This document shows, piece by piece, positions 43,936 to 54,183 of a stretch of DNA of 64,000 nucleotides (position 1 is the stretch's first letter; each line of letters begins with the position of its first letter). A program made the translations under genes and the position numbers. The DNA comes from Siphonodentalium dalli (taxonomy: Eukaryota > Mollusca > Scaphopoda > Gadilida > Siphonodentaliidae), in assembly GCA_032622095.1 (NCBI GenBank), contig CP136062.1:53549849-53613848 (forward strand), read 5' to 3'. A model generated the notes under the pieces. That model was not told the DNA's origin. It searched no databases and worked only from the letters and a program-made list of their open reading frames with translations.

Positions 43936-43951
43936 AAAACAATCTGCCCCA

Positions 43952-43982
43952 GAATATGTCCATGTATATATTGTCAATAAAG

Positions 43983-44013
<31 letters not shown>
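43952..44013 (+). mobile_element. Very short A-tailed retroposed insertion
   Basis: About 35 bases ending in AATAAAGAATT and a run of 27 A are flanked by ACAATCTGCCCCA (43939-43951) and ACATTCTGCCCCA (44013-44025), a 13-base duplication with one mismatch. A poly(A) signal just before the A run and the flanking duplication indicate target-primed insertion of the extreme 3' end of some transcript. Confidence 0.65.
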
Positions 44014-44109
44014 CATTCTGCCCCAAGAGGACGAATAAGATGAATGTATAGTAACTATATCATTTAGATCACATTTTTAATAGGTGATCATATTCATGTT
44101 GTCGCCACA

Positions 44110-44225
44110 ACGTTCAACACATAAATGATCGCAATGGCAAGAGAGTAGATGGGCGCGAAGCGCCCGGGGTGGTCGAAAAGATCGAGTGATCTTCTCCTTC
44201 ACCCCAAATGATCGCAATTGTGTTT
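44110..44225. repeat. Compact hairpin cluster
   Basis: GGGCGCGAAGCGCCC (44151-44165) is a tight stem. 44166-44205 forms another, 'ggggtgg..gaaaagatc' against 'gatcttctcctt.acccc'. AAATGATCGCAAT occurs on both sides. Probably a small MITE. Confidence 0.5.
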
Positions 44226-44329
44226 CCTTTACAATTTAAATGATAGATACGGGCGCCGCTGAAAACACATCTATTTTGGTCAATCACAATCGTTAATTCA
44301 CGCAATGCAAGTTACCGTAGTACTCCGTG

Positions 44330-46380
44330 CAAACACATGGAGTACGGCCAATAAGAATTACACCACGAAATGTTTTTCTCACCTGATCCAGTATTTGGGA
44401 CTTTCCCCGCAGTATTTCACTGACTATTCAGTCGAAATTTCGCCCCAAACATTGAGTCGTATTACAAATGAAATAAACACACGGTGTATCAGTGCTTCGC
44501 ATCGTCCTACAATCAGTCTCTTTGTGGTACAACTTGACCATACACACCTCTACACCATGTATTTATTTCTTTAAATCTTTTGAGCGAAAATGCATTTCAG
44601 ATGTTAGTTCTGTACATGGAAGTCAGAATATATTGAAAGAGTGATTCAACATTGTGGGTAAGACCCTCCCAATGACAAAATATCAATTATTTACCAATAC
44701 CGCTCCGACGGGCAAATATGGAAGTACAAGCCGCGGGTTTTCATAGTGCGTGGTTCTTGGTCACAGACACGGAAAACATCAACTTCGTCTTTTGGTTCCC
44801 CGCCAAGAAGCACACTGTCCATATTCGGAACCAAACATGCTTAATCGGTCATAATTTTAACAATGTATAGGCCTACAATTTGTGGTTAAGTTCAATATTC
44901 AAAAAAGTCCATATACATGTAGTTCGCCCTGGAGTCGGCAGATATCTCATTTATCTATGCAGTAAGTGATGCGACATACTAATTATATTTCTGACCTCGA
45001 CATCGGTACGTTGAATTATTGGCAACTGGTCGACTGTGGGTCTTTAATGTAATGCCACTGAACAATAATTTTTGAGCACTTGGGGTACAATTAAATAATC
45101 CGTCGCATACCACGAAGAATCCGTAGCGCATTTTTCAGGCTCACAAATAAACTGCTGCCAAATTTGTTATGATATTTAGCATATTTACCGCTGGGTTTGA
45201 TTCGCAAATTCCCAGCAAATAAATACAAAAAGCTTCACTGCGACTGCCATTAGCTACATTAGGACTTTTTCTGTCCAAAGCAGTCAAGCAACCTATGTAT
45301 TTTTACTCTGGTTTGGACATAAAATAGCAAAATTAAGTGCAATTCCGTCAGACCTCCTTTCAAGTTATCCGTAGCACTCTTCGCAAAGAATCAGCTCGTG
45401 CATGAGCCAGGCCTCCTCCGTGTGCACGGGAGTTTTACAGTACTTTGGGCCGAGATCTATATAAATGTGCAGGTTTGATGATCAAATGAATTGTATATGA
45501 CTCTTCGATTAATATATTATTCATTTAGAGGGGTGTTCAGGTAATAAAAGCAAATGACAGACAGAACAACAGATAATTGTATTATCATTATTCATTGGTG
45601 GGAACTGTTCAGATAATACGTTAACTTATAAATTATTATCTGAACATTTCCTGAGTATAGAGGGACATTTATGCCGGCGTACGGTTGACGGATGAAACAA
45701 CATTTATGTCGCTTATACTAATTCTAAGGTAACATGTTATTGTGCAAATAACTTCGAAAAATCATCTCCTAAATGGGAACTTTTCATATATATCATGCGA
45801 ATGGTATTATGTTTATTATTCAAATTGATTCGTGTTTCTAATAATGTGTTTTGTTTGATTTATATTTTATAATATGCAAATGTTACAATATTATTTGCAC
45901 AGAACGGCGAAAGTTAAAATTTAATAAGTTTCATAAATTCACAATAACTGTGTGTACACTTTTGTCTGGTAATCATTATTACCGTATATCTATTCTTTCT
46001 AGGTTCTCCATTCTCTCCAATATGTATTTTGGCTAGAGTATGGACATGTCTTTGTGCAATGCTCATGTCGCTTTTGATGTAATAGGAGAACATGCAGGAG
46101 TCCGCTTTTATGTCATATCAATAAATAAAGCAATTGGTCCTGACAGTTAAACAACAAATTGAAAGCACCCCTTGGAGCTACCGTAAATAAATGCCCTAAG
46201 AGGACACAAATATCCAAGGAATATTGGCAAACATTCTATATAGTTTTTTTTATTATCATATATAAAGGATTTTAATAAACAAGTTAACAATGAGAAAAAA
46301 ATCAATAAATTAATTGTAATTTGGTAGCAATACACAGCAAACTGCAATAACCCAATGCATATTAAGTATTAAATAAACTT
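44330..46380. other. Intergenic stretch, no gene recognised
   Basis: There is a moderate inverted repeat at about 45607-45652 ('gttcagataata' against 'tattatctgaac'). The remainder shows only short frames without domain character. Confidence 0.4.
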
Positions 46381-46429
46381 TATTGAATAATGATTGTTTT
46401 AATATTGCACAATTTCCATTATTGTGCCT

Positions 46430-46525
46430 CGACAAGTCAACGACGAGATCGAAAGAAGAAGTAACAAGTATCATCTAACGAAATCGACAAAGAAGAAGTA
46501 ACAAGTATCATCTAACAGGTAGATG
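46430..46525. repeat. Short tandem duplication
   Basis: 'aagaagaagtaacaagtatc' plus 'atctaac' occurs twice, 41 bases apart (46454 and 46495 regions). Confidence 0.7.
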
Positions 46526-47284
46526 TAGCCCTGAAACTAAAAATAAATACAACAAGAACCACCACATCAATTAGTCAAAATTACTTGGCATGCCGAATGA
46601 GATATATGATGGCTCCCCGCAAATTGGATACATGGAGGATCTCACATGAGTTTCTATTTTATACGGAATTTGGTGTAAACAGTATTTAATCCATATAATT
46701 CATAAAGTAATTACAACATAATAACAAGTTATGGTATGGAGTGGATTCGACAGCAAGCTGATAGCTTATATGTGTCGTCTCCGATTACGATGTGACCGAG
46801 CCCACGTCGTGAGTATGCTTGAATTAAGTGCGATGTATTTCAGACAATTTGGTGCTCACAGTTGGCGTTTATTTAGTTTTTGTCTCGCATCAACTCACGC
46901 GGTGGGCTCGTTCGATAGGTGTGTCGAAATTGAGTTTTATGGAACAAACGGTTTAAGTGAGACTAAGAGTTGGTATTGATAATAGTTGGTGTTAGACAAA
47001 TTAATATCAGGTCAGTGGGAGAAAAGGGCAGAATAGTAATGTTTCAGATAGAAGAGAATTTAAAGATATGTGGAAAATCTGATGTAGACAGAATTATTTT
47101 GAGGAGCTGACTTTTAGCATCTGAGCCGACGACGCACCACGGTAACAGTTCACAATGAATTCGAACGCGGAATGTTTTCTTATGTGGTCAGGTTATAAAC
47201 TAAGCTAGCTCATTATTGCATATCTTCCGATTTTATTTGGTTATTGTGCGTGTGTGTGGTTTAACGAACGAGTCCTCGGGGTCA

Positions 47285-50200
47285 TTACTGATTGAATTTG
47301 AATCGTTTGGTTCTTAGGATATACTTTTGTACTTCTCTGAAAATGGTTATATTATCGTCATGTAAGAGTTCAGTGGAACCATGGAGTAGCACCTCGGTTG
47401 TAATGTTGCAAAGACCAGACACTGTGGTTAGTAATGAAGATCTTTGTGAGTCGTATCTTTCGCATTCGAGTAAATAATGTTCGGTATCCTCTAGCTCACC
47501 GCAAGCGCACATGGGTTGGTCAGAAACAAAATTTGAATAGGTGTGGTAATTTAAGTGGCTACAGTGCAGTCTAAGTCGAGAGTGCAAAACCTGCGCATCG
47601 CGTGTGTAGGCATAATAAAACCATTTAGGGATATTGTTCATGTTAGAATTCAATGACTTTGAGAATGTCACTATTGAATCCATGGCAATCCTGCTTGTGT
47701 CAAGGTTATTCCACAAGGTGGTTGTCGAGGGAAGGAAGGATCTTCTGTGATATTCATTATCGAAAACTGGAACCATGAAACAATTGCCTTGTCTGGTGAC
47801 ACGTCCCGATATCTGACTGTGAGTTGGAGGTACTAAAGTTCTTAGATATATTGGTGCCTGGCCATACACCATCTTGTAGAATAGCTTCAGTTTGTATTTT
47901 TCACGTCGTGATTTTAAAGTTTCCCAACCAGTTTCTGCTAGGAGTGTCGACTTACTGACAGACCTAGTGGCACCCGTTACGATGCGAGCTGCTTCATACT
48001 GTATATTTTCAATAGCGTCAGATTCCTGTTGCACACAACCATCCCACACTACACAAGAATATTCAAGAACTGATCGAATCAGAGTGAAGTAACATTTTTC
48101 AAGACTAGCTCTGTCAAGATAAAATCGATATTTTCTTAGTAGGGAAATACGTTTCCAGGCAGTATTCGTCATTTCATTGATGTGGGGACCCCAGCAACCA
48201 TCTTTACTCAAAATAACACCGAGGTGCTTGTGTGAATTGACTTCCTTAATGGGCTGTTGATTCATAGTCAGAGTTGGGTGGCTTAGAGTATTGCGTTTTC
48301 GAGTACACGTTAATGCCTCTGTCTTAAGTTCATTGAATTTAACGAGCCATGTGGAGGACCATTCTTCAAGTCGTATAATATCATGTTGCATCATAATTGC
48401 CCCAGTGGTAGGGTCATCAGTTGACAGCGCAATCGAAGTGTCGTCGGCAAAAAGACGAATATTACATGTCATGTTGTCAACACTGTCGTTAATAAACACA
48501 AGAAATAGGATAGGACCCAATACTGACCCTTGGGGCACTCCTGCAGTTATTTTTCCCCACGTTGATTGGCCAGAGCGTAGTATTACACGCTGTTGGCGAT
48601 CGGAAAGGTATGATTTGAACCAACAGAGCATATTATCGCGAATTCCTATTGCATGAAGTTTAAAAAGTAGACCCTCGTGCCAGACTTTATCAAACGCTTT
48701 ACTTATGTCAAAAAATACTAATCGAATGTCGCGCCCTTCGTCCAAAGATTTACTAATTTTGTCAAATATGTCACATAGTTGATAGGCAGTTGAGTCGGCG
48801 GGAACAAACCCGGACTGACGTTTAGTTAGAATATTATTCGATTGGAGATATGCCATAAGGTGTTTAGCGATGCATTTTTCAAATAACTTGCTTATACAGC
48901 TTAAAAGTGAGATTGGCCGGTAATTCGCCGGATTGGTTCGGTCTCCTTTTTTATGTATTGGTACAACGTTTGCGCGTTTCCATTGCGGAGGAAAGTATGA
49001 TTCTCGGATAAAACGGTTGAAGATTTTGGAAAGAGGCTTACTTAAGCTTGTGCAGTTCTTTAACAGACGTGGGCTAATAAGATCAGGTCCAGATGCCTTA
49101 TCAGGTTGGAGTTCTTTTATAGCATTATAAACTTCCAGCTCGGTTATATTTATATCACTGAGTGTGGTCAGATTAGGGCCATCCGGTGTTGGGGGTGGAG
49201 GTTGTTTTGTTCCATCGAGAGATGCAATGCTACAGAAGTAGCCATTTAGCACCTCGGATTTGTCTTCATCCGACGACACAACTTTGCCCTGCCAAACTAA
49301 AGGAGGCACAGTTTCAGCCCTATTTGTGGAAAGATGTTTAAATGTTTTCCACCATTTGCCAGCGGTTGTTTCGTGACCATTAAGGACTTCTTGCACTTTT
49401 AATAAATGAAATTGTTTAGACGATCTAACTTCGGAAATTACTTCGTTTCGAATTTTTCTATATTTACTCCACGAATCGGAGGTATTTCTTCTTTTTGCCG
49501 ATTTATGAATCCTTTTTCGTTGTCTAATTAAATATTTAATCCGTGGGTTCATCCAATCGGGCTCGTCTTGCTTGCAGCTGATAAGCTTGTGGGGAATATA
49601 TTTATTCATAAGCTCAGTTAGTTTGTTAGTCAAAGTGCCACATAGATCCTCAAGAGGTAAGTTGTTGAATGCCTGGGTCCATTCTGATGATTTTATTTGG
49701 TTGTTAATTGTTGAGAAATCTGCTTGTTCAAACATGTATACAGTGCGTTTATTATGTACTATCGGTCTAGTTATTTCACGAGTTTCAATTTTCACGTAGA
49801 CCGGGACGTGGTAGCGAACCAAGTCACAAAAGAAGGGTTCTAATGTTCCACTTTCCTTTCGTGTGCAGTTACCGTTGATCAGTACAACATCTATGAGTGT
49901 TTCTGAATATTCAGTAAAATTTGTCGATTCGTATATAACTTGCTTGAGGGAGAAGTTGGTTGAGATGGAGGACACTTTGGAATTTGCTGGATTAAACTGA
50001 TTTTCATTCAAATCTCCACATAGTATTATTCTATGGGATGGATGGGCATTTACTACATCACCAATGTTCCCCTCGATTTCGTCCCAACATTGTACATTTG
50101 GTGGGCGATAAAAGGTACCGACTAGAACGTTTTTTCCATTCAATATAATTTCGATCCATAAATTTTCTAAATTACTTCTTTCCATGTCATTTCTACGTTT

Positions 50201-50767
50201 AAATGCTATATTGTTCTTGACATAGACAATAACACCGCCCCCTATTGTATCGGTATGAACTCTATCTCTACGTTCAGGTTCGTGGAAACCAGGTATCAAC
50301 AAATCGTTTTGTTCATTTTTGGTACTAAGCCAGGACTCCGTAAAACCACACACGTCATAGTTTTGGATTTCGGTGGAAAGAACATCAAGTTTCGGGAAAA
50401 TACTCCGCACATTCAAGTGGAACACTGATAGTTCTCCGTCTGTTCCAGGTCCGGGGTTAGGCAAGATATCGCCAGAAATTAATAGCAATTGTCTGAGCCA
50501 CGTGGCCGTTAGGGTAAGATCCTTAGGAGAGGAAAAGATTTCTCTTGGTACCCTAGTTTTATTCATGAACATTTCGTCGGAGTTCACAATCGAAAGTATG
50601 AGTAGTACTCTAATGAGCTTGAGTTGGTTTGTTCCATTCATAGCCAAGTTTACGTAATAGATTAGAAGTTTGGACGTATACGGATCACATCGCTCTTTAC
50701 GTTTCGCATATCGCGCGCGATTATAGAATGTGCCTACCCTTGAGCGGTAATAGTTATCCTGGATCAT
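47285..50767 (-). CDS. Intact LINE polyprotein, CR1/Jockey group, with a 2A-like motif
   Basis: The ORF is open for 1160 codons without a lesion. Near residue 95-105 is LLLISGDILPNPGPG, a 2A-like motif whose usual Glu (DxExNPGP) is replaced by Leu. The endonuclease follows, with LSVFHLNVRSIFPKLD, GFTESWLS, GGGVIVYV, VGTFYRPPN and ILCGDLNENQ, but with YHVPVYV where DHLPV is usual. The RT has ANVVPIHKKGDRTNPANYRPI, FFDISKAFDKVWHEGLLFKL, GVPQGSVLGPILFLVFIND and the catalytic RLFADDTSI. The C-terminus ends in the finger-like CACGELEDTEHYLLECERY. In this group the protein nicks DNA and copies its own RNA into the target. No separate ORF1 was found upstream. It is the most intact mobile gene here. 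The 5' and 3' limits of the element were not found. Confidence 0.92.
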   Translation of the reverse strand: MIQDNYYRSRVGTFYNRARYAKRKERCDPYTSKLLIYYVNLAMNGTNQLKLIRVLLILSIVNSDEMFMNKTRVPREIFSSPKDLTLTATWLRQLLLISGDILPNPGPGTDGELSVFHLNVRSIFPKLDVLSTEIQNYDVCGFTESWLSTKNEQNDLLIPGFHEPERRDRVHTDTIGGGVIVYVKNNIAFKRRNDMERSNLENLWIEIILNGKNVLVGTFYRPPNVQCWDEIEGNIGDVVNAHPSHRIILCGDLNENQFNPANSKVSSISTNFSLKQVIYESTNFTEYSETLIDVVLINGNCTRKESGTLEPFFCDLVRYHVPVYVKIETREITRPIVHNKRTVYMFEQADFSTINNQIKSSEWTQAFNNLPLEDLCGTLTNKLTELMNKYIPHKLISCKQDEPDWMNPRIKYLIRQRKRIHKSAKRRNTSDSWSKYRKIRNEVISEVRSSKQFHLLKVQEVLNGHETTAGKWWKTFKHLSTNRAETVPPLVWQGKVVSSDEDKSEVLNGYFCSIASLDGTKQPPPPTPDGPNLTTLSDINITELEVYNAIKELQPDKASGPDLISPRLLKNCTSLSKPLSKIFNRFIRESYFPPQWKRANVVPIHKKGDRTNPANYRPISLLSCISKLFEKCIAKHLMAYLQSNNILTKRQSGFVPADSTAYQLCDIFDKISKSLDEGRDIRLVFFDISKAFDKVWHEGLLFKLHAIGIRDNMLCWFKSYLSDRQQRVILRSGQSTWGKITAGVPQGSVLGPILFLVFINDSVDNMTCNIRLFADDTSIALSTDDPTTGAIMMQHDIIRLEEWSSTWLVKFNELKTEALTCTRKRNTLSHPTLTMNQQPIKEVNSHKHLGVILSKDGCWGPHINEMTNTAWKRISLLRKYRFYLDRASLEKCYFTLIRSVLEYSCVVWDGCVQQESDAIENIQYEAARIVTGATRSVSKSTLLAETGWETLKSRREKYKLKLFYKMVYGQAPIYLRTLVPPTHSQISGRVTRQGNCFMVPVFDNEYHRRSFLPSTTTLWNNLDTSRIAMDSIVTFSKSLNSNMNNIPKWFYYAYTRDAQVLHSRLRLHCSHLNYHTYSNFVSDQPMCACGELEDTEHYLLECERYDSQRSSLLTTVSGLCNITTEVLLHGSTELLHDDNITIFREVQKYILRTKRFKFNQ

Positions 50768-52140
50768 ATCGATGATAATTTATGGTGCTAGATAATATGT
50801 AGGTAGGCTTTTTCGTTTGATCACGGTTCCATCGGCGCGACGTTGGCTCAGTTGCAGGCTCTTTTATGAAGATACATAGGGACAATGGGTTGTGAAGTAA
50901 GAGAGTAATACATATTAATATGTGGAAGTAAGGTAAAAAAAGAAAAAGAAAAAAAACATATTCATGACATAATATAACAAAACAGTTCTTAAGGAAGGAA
51001 GTACAACTTATATGGAGATGTTCAAATTACAACATGGGTTAATGTGATTATGCTTTGTGAACAGGTTTCCGCAATATATGTCACTATTATTCGGAAAGGT
51101 TGTTTGTCACCAGATTGATGAATTACATGGGAAGATAGATGCGTTTGTGTGAAGTGGGAGGCGCGAACACTCAGTGAAATAAGACCTCGATCGTAGAAGT
51201 CGTACAAGTGAATAAAGATGGATAACTCTATCGATGAGTTCGTGTTATTTCATTTATTTATACATAAGCAAGTGAGGGTAAATAACTCTATTCGTCGTTT
51301 CTCGATGTCGATGTCACATTAAAGTGATATATCGATCCGGGTTTGTGTTGTGCAATAATATTGGTGGAGAATAAATGTGGTTAGCTGTATCCAGTGAATT
51401 TGTTTCGAGATACTGGTTTTTGGGAGGGGGCATGCTGATGATGAGTTCCTGGACGGATCTTGTGTCCATGAAACGGGGTGGCTGAAATTTTGTTTTTCGG
51501 AATAAAATAAGCACAGTTTTTGTGATATTTGTAATGTAGAATGTTCAATTCGGATATATATGCATTATGGCAGCGCCTAGGTATGACTTAGTTGGTGGGG
51601 ACGATCAATTTACATACATGTCGCAGCTGCCTATAATATATATTATGATATACGTCTGTATTGGCTGCAAATAACTTTTAAACTCATTGTAGTACAAGAC
51701 ATGACAAAAATCATAACATGAAAGAAGAAGAGAAAGAAGGACATGTAGTTAAAGATGCTCTATATCGTCCCGGATAGACTTCCAACAGTGATTTAAATTG
51801 TGACTACATGTTTGTATTTGTGAACGAGAGTCACATGTACAGCTTGTGCTTTGACATATGTATTAACACTTGGATGTTTTGTGGCACATTCAAGTAAGCA
51901 ATTAACGAAAACTCCATTGTGTAATATAATCTTATACAGTCGTCGTTTCATTTCATTTCCCATGGGATATGTAGTGTGGGGTGATATAGAACATCTTCAC
52001 ATACATTATGATCACTTGGTGCACTATATATGGTAAAGCAGACATAGCATAGTTGAGTGATTTAAAAGCTGGTTGTGAATATCGTCTGATTATTATCATC
52101 ATGATAATTATGGGATATATAGTTATGCCGTTGTCTATGA
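50768..52140. other. Flank of the intact LINE, no gene recognised
   Basis: The first part may be LINE 5' UTR. An A-rich stretch is at 50930-50960. Only short, weak frames are present. Confidence 0.35.
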
Positions 52141-52510
52141 TGATATCTGGCACAAGTTCACCCTTGTCCCTTTACTGGATTCATGGGACAGAAGTAGCCT
52201 TCGCCCCCAAGGTACATCCCTTCTTGAAAATCGAAAGACGAAGGGATGATTGAAGGAAGGCTGGTTCTACTAGGTGCACTAGTGTCAGATGCATTTAAAT
52301 GTTTTCAAGATAAATACTATACAATATTTCAATGTGGTTTAGCTAGGTGTGCATATCGACTAACTATGTCGCGATGACACGTATGTCATTAGAGTTGCAT
52401 ACATCGGTATATATTGTAATACTGTCTGGCACGATTTCATCATTGTCCCTTACTAAAAGGGACAGAAGTAGCCTTCACCCCCAAAATGCATCCCTTCTGA
52501 AAAATGAAAT
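52141..52510. repeat. Diverged direct duplication (about 110 bp)
   Basis: 52144-52250 and 52422-52515 share 'atctggcacaagttca'-type sequence, then 'gggacagaagtagccttc', 'cccccaa', 'catcccttct' and 'gaagg'. Confidence 0.6.
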
Positions 52511-52514
52511 ATGA

Positions 52515-52606
52515 AGGAATTTACCGACCGAGTTCACTAAATTCGTTTTGAGCCGAGGTTTACCGAGGCTCAACTAGAATTTAGTGGACGAGGTTGATAA
52601 ATTACG
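52515..52606. mobile_element. Hairpin MITE related to 12983-13147
   Basis: The arms 52516-52553 and 52567-52605 are mirrored ('gaatttaccgaccgagttca' against 'gaatttagtggacgagg' and so on). The right flank 'acgagtttgaga...catgatcaaaa' resembles that of the 12983 element. Confidence 0.5.
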
Positions 52607-52770
52607 TATAAAATAAAACGAGTTTGAGATACCTTTTATCGCATGATCAAAAAAAAAACGCGAAGTATTCATCAAAAACAACAATCATAAACTTCAACGA
52701 TCGCAAGTCATTTAAATAATGGCGTGACGTCATCGCACGCACTAATATTACACGTGTGTCTTACCAATAA

Positions 52771-53286
52771 TTATGAAGCTGGTTTTGTGGGTTCATTATG
52801 TGATAAATATCGTTCCGAACCAGACCGATTGAAATGAATGTCATCCTCCAACTTCGGAGAAAGCTGTACCGGGATTCGCACATGCATCCAGCAGTACAAA
52901 CCATCAACGGTATGCATATTATCCGCCAAAATATGATTGACCAAATCAACACATTTGTTATAAACACCGAGTGAAAACTTAAATGGATTCTGAGAAGGCT
53001 TATAGCAAACACGTTCTCTGTGGAATAAAGTACAAGCGGCCATCGCAGAAACGCCATCCATCTCCACCAAGGACTAGCCTAATTTCCGCAGCCCAAAAAG
53101 TACTTGGCCCGACACCGCCCTTCCCAAGAAGACGGACATTCGCGAAATCGTCCGACAACCGAAAATACGACGAGAAATCATCCATTGGTGGTCACAGTCG
53201 TCGAGAGGACAACAAATTGTCATTGTATAACATGACCATAATCGGTCAACAAAAGAATGTCCCACAATAAGCACACGGACTGTCAT
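52771..53286 (-). pseudogene. Broken SGNH/GDSL-hydrolase-like gene
   Basis: The minus strand starts MTVRVLIVGHSFVDRLW, where GHSF is the block I active-site motif of SGNH hydrolase-like proteins. In another frame comes SSYFRLSDDFANVRLLGKGG, with the family's Gly-rich second block. In a third frame it ends YNKCVDLVNHILADN, then LYCWMH and LEDDIHFNRSGSERYL, with the D-x2-H-type C-terminal motif. The segment that normally holds the GSND block is missing. So there are at least two frame changes and one deletion. Such SGNH-like frames are numerous in some invertebrate genomes and often linked to mobile elements, which would explain decay here. Its size and completeness are below those of the family, and no splice signals rescue it. 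Confidence 0.55.
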
Positions 53287-53560
53287 GGCAAATCACATGA
53301 CAGATACGACGGAAGAATTAAAAAAGTTACAGACGTTAACACATGCAAAAACAAAAAACAAAAAAACAAACAATGGAAACGCTTCTGAAGAAAAGTATAT
53401 ACAATTTCTGAACAACAGTAGGCCTACTAATTCTGAATGGCCTTTCCAATTCGTGGATAACCTCCCGCTGGCCAACCCGACGTGGCCTTCGTAAACAAAC
53501 CAGAAAGCATGATTGCACTCGATGGATAAACTCAACTAAGCTTAACGCTTAATTGATCAT

Positions 53561-53641
53561 TGATGAAACTCGTTTAATAATTTTGATTCACAACTCGTCT
53601 ACGACTCGTTGTGAATCAAGTTTATCAAACTCGTTTCATCA
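53561..53641. mobile_element. Hairpin element
   Basis: 53561-53598 and 53601-53641 are inverted copies ('tgatgaaactcgttta' and 'gattcacaactcgt' with their mirrors) around a 2-base centre. Confidence 0.65.
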
Positions 53642-53684
53642 AATCGTATATCCCAACATGACTCGTTGGAGATCCTCTACTCGC

Positions 53685-53850
53685 ATATATGGTAGCCAGC
53701 TAGGCGCGCACCGCCTCTCAGTAGGTGCACCGCGCCTCGAGCGAAGGCGCGCGGCGCCTTTCGCTGATTATCATCGCGCCGATCCGCGGAGCGGTCTTCG
53801 GGCCTTCGTTCGTCGTCCGTTGCTTCTACCAATTACGTCCGCGCGTTCGA
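53685..53850. other. GC- and CpG-rich patch
   Basis: About 165 bases dominated by GCGC, CGCG and TCG words ('ggcgcgcaccgcc', 'gaaggcgcgcggcgcc', 'gatccgcggagcgg') stand in an otherwise AT-rich region. It is part of a 100-codon frame (53553-53855) that starts in the neighbouring hairpin and has no recognisable domain. It contains short stems such as GGCGCGCGGCGCC. Confidence 0.6.
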
Positions 53851-53885
53851 TTTGATTGAATTATCGAAACTAAATGTAGCTTTAA

Positions 53886-54183
53886 CCCTTTCAGTGCCAA
53901 GTCCGATGTTTGCATCAACCCATATTTCCTTGATCATTTTTCAAATTTACTGATTATAATAATCTGATACATTGATGGAATGAGCTCTTAGTTGTATACG
54001 TATACGTTTACATCGAGGTAGGTCGCTACTTTCACCCTTTCAGTGCCAAGTCCGATGTTTGTATCAACCCATATTTCCTTGATCATTTTTCAAATTTATT
54101 GATTATAATAATGTGATACATTAATGGAATGAGCTCTTAGTTGTATACATATACGTTTACATCGAGGTAGGTCGCAACTTTCT
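53886..54183. repeat. Two tandem copies of a 149-bp unit
   Basis: Both copies run from CCCTTTCAGTGCCAAG through 'catcgaggtaggtcgc' and differ at few positions. The first is preceded by TTAA, giving TTAACCCTTTCAGTGCC, which resembles a piggyBac-type terminus. No matching inverted end was found. Confidence 0.85.

Noticed and set aside
46731-46979. 82-codon plus-strand frame next to the intact LINE
   Set aside because: No recognisable domain, probably LINE 3' flank. Not enough to call a gene.
48291-48656. 121-codon plus-strand frame, and other plus-strand frames in 47.3-50.7 kb
   Set aside because: Shadows of the intact LINE ORF on the minus strand.
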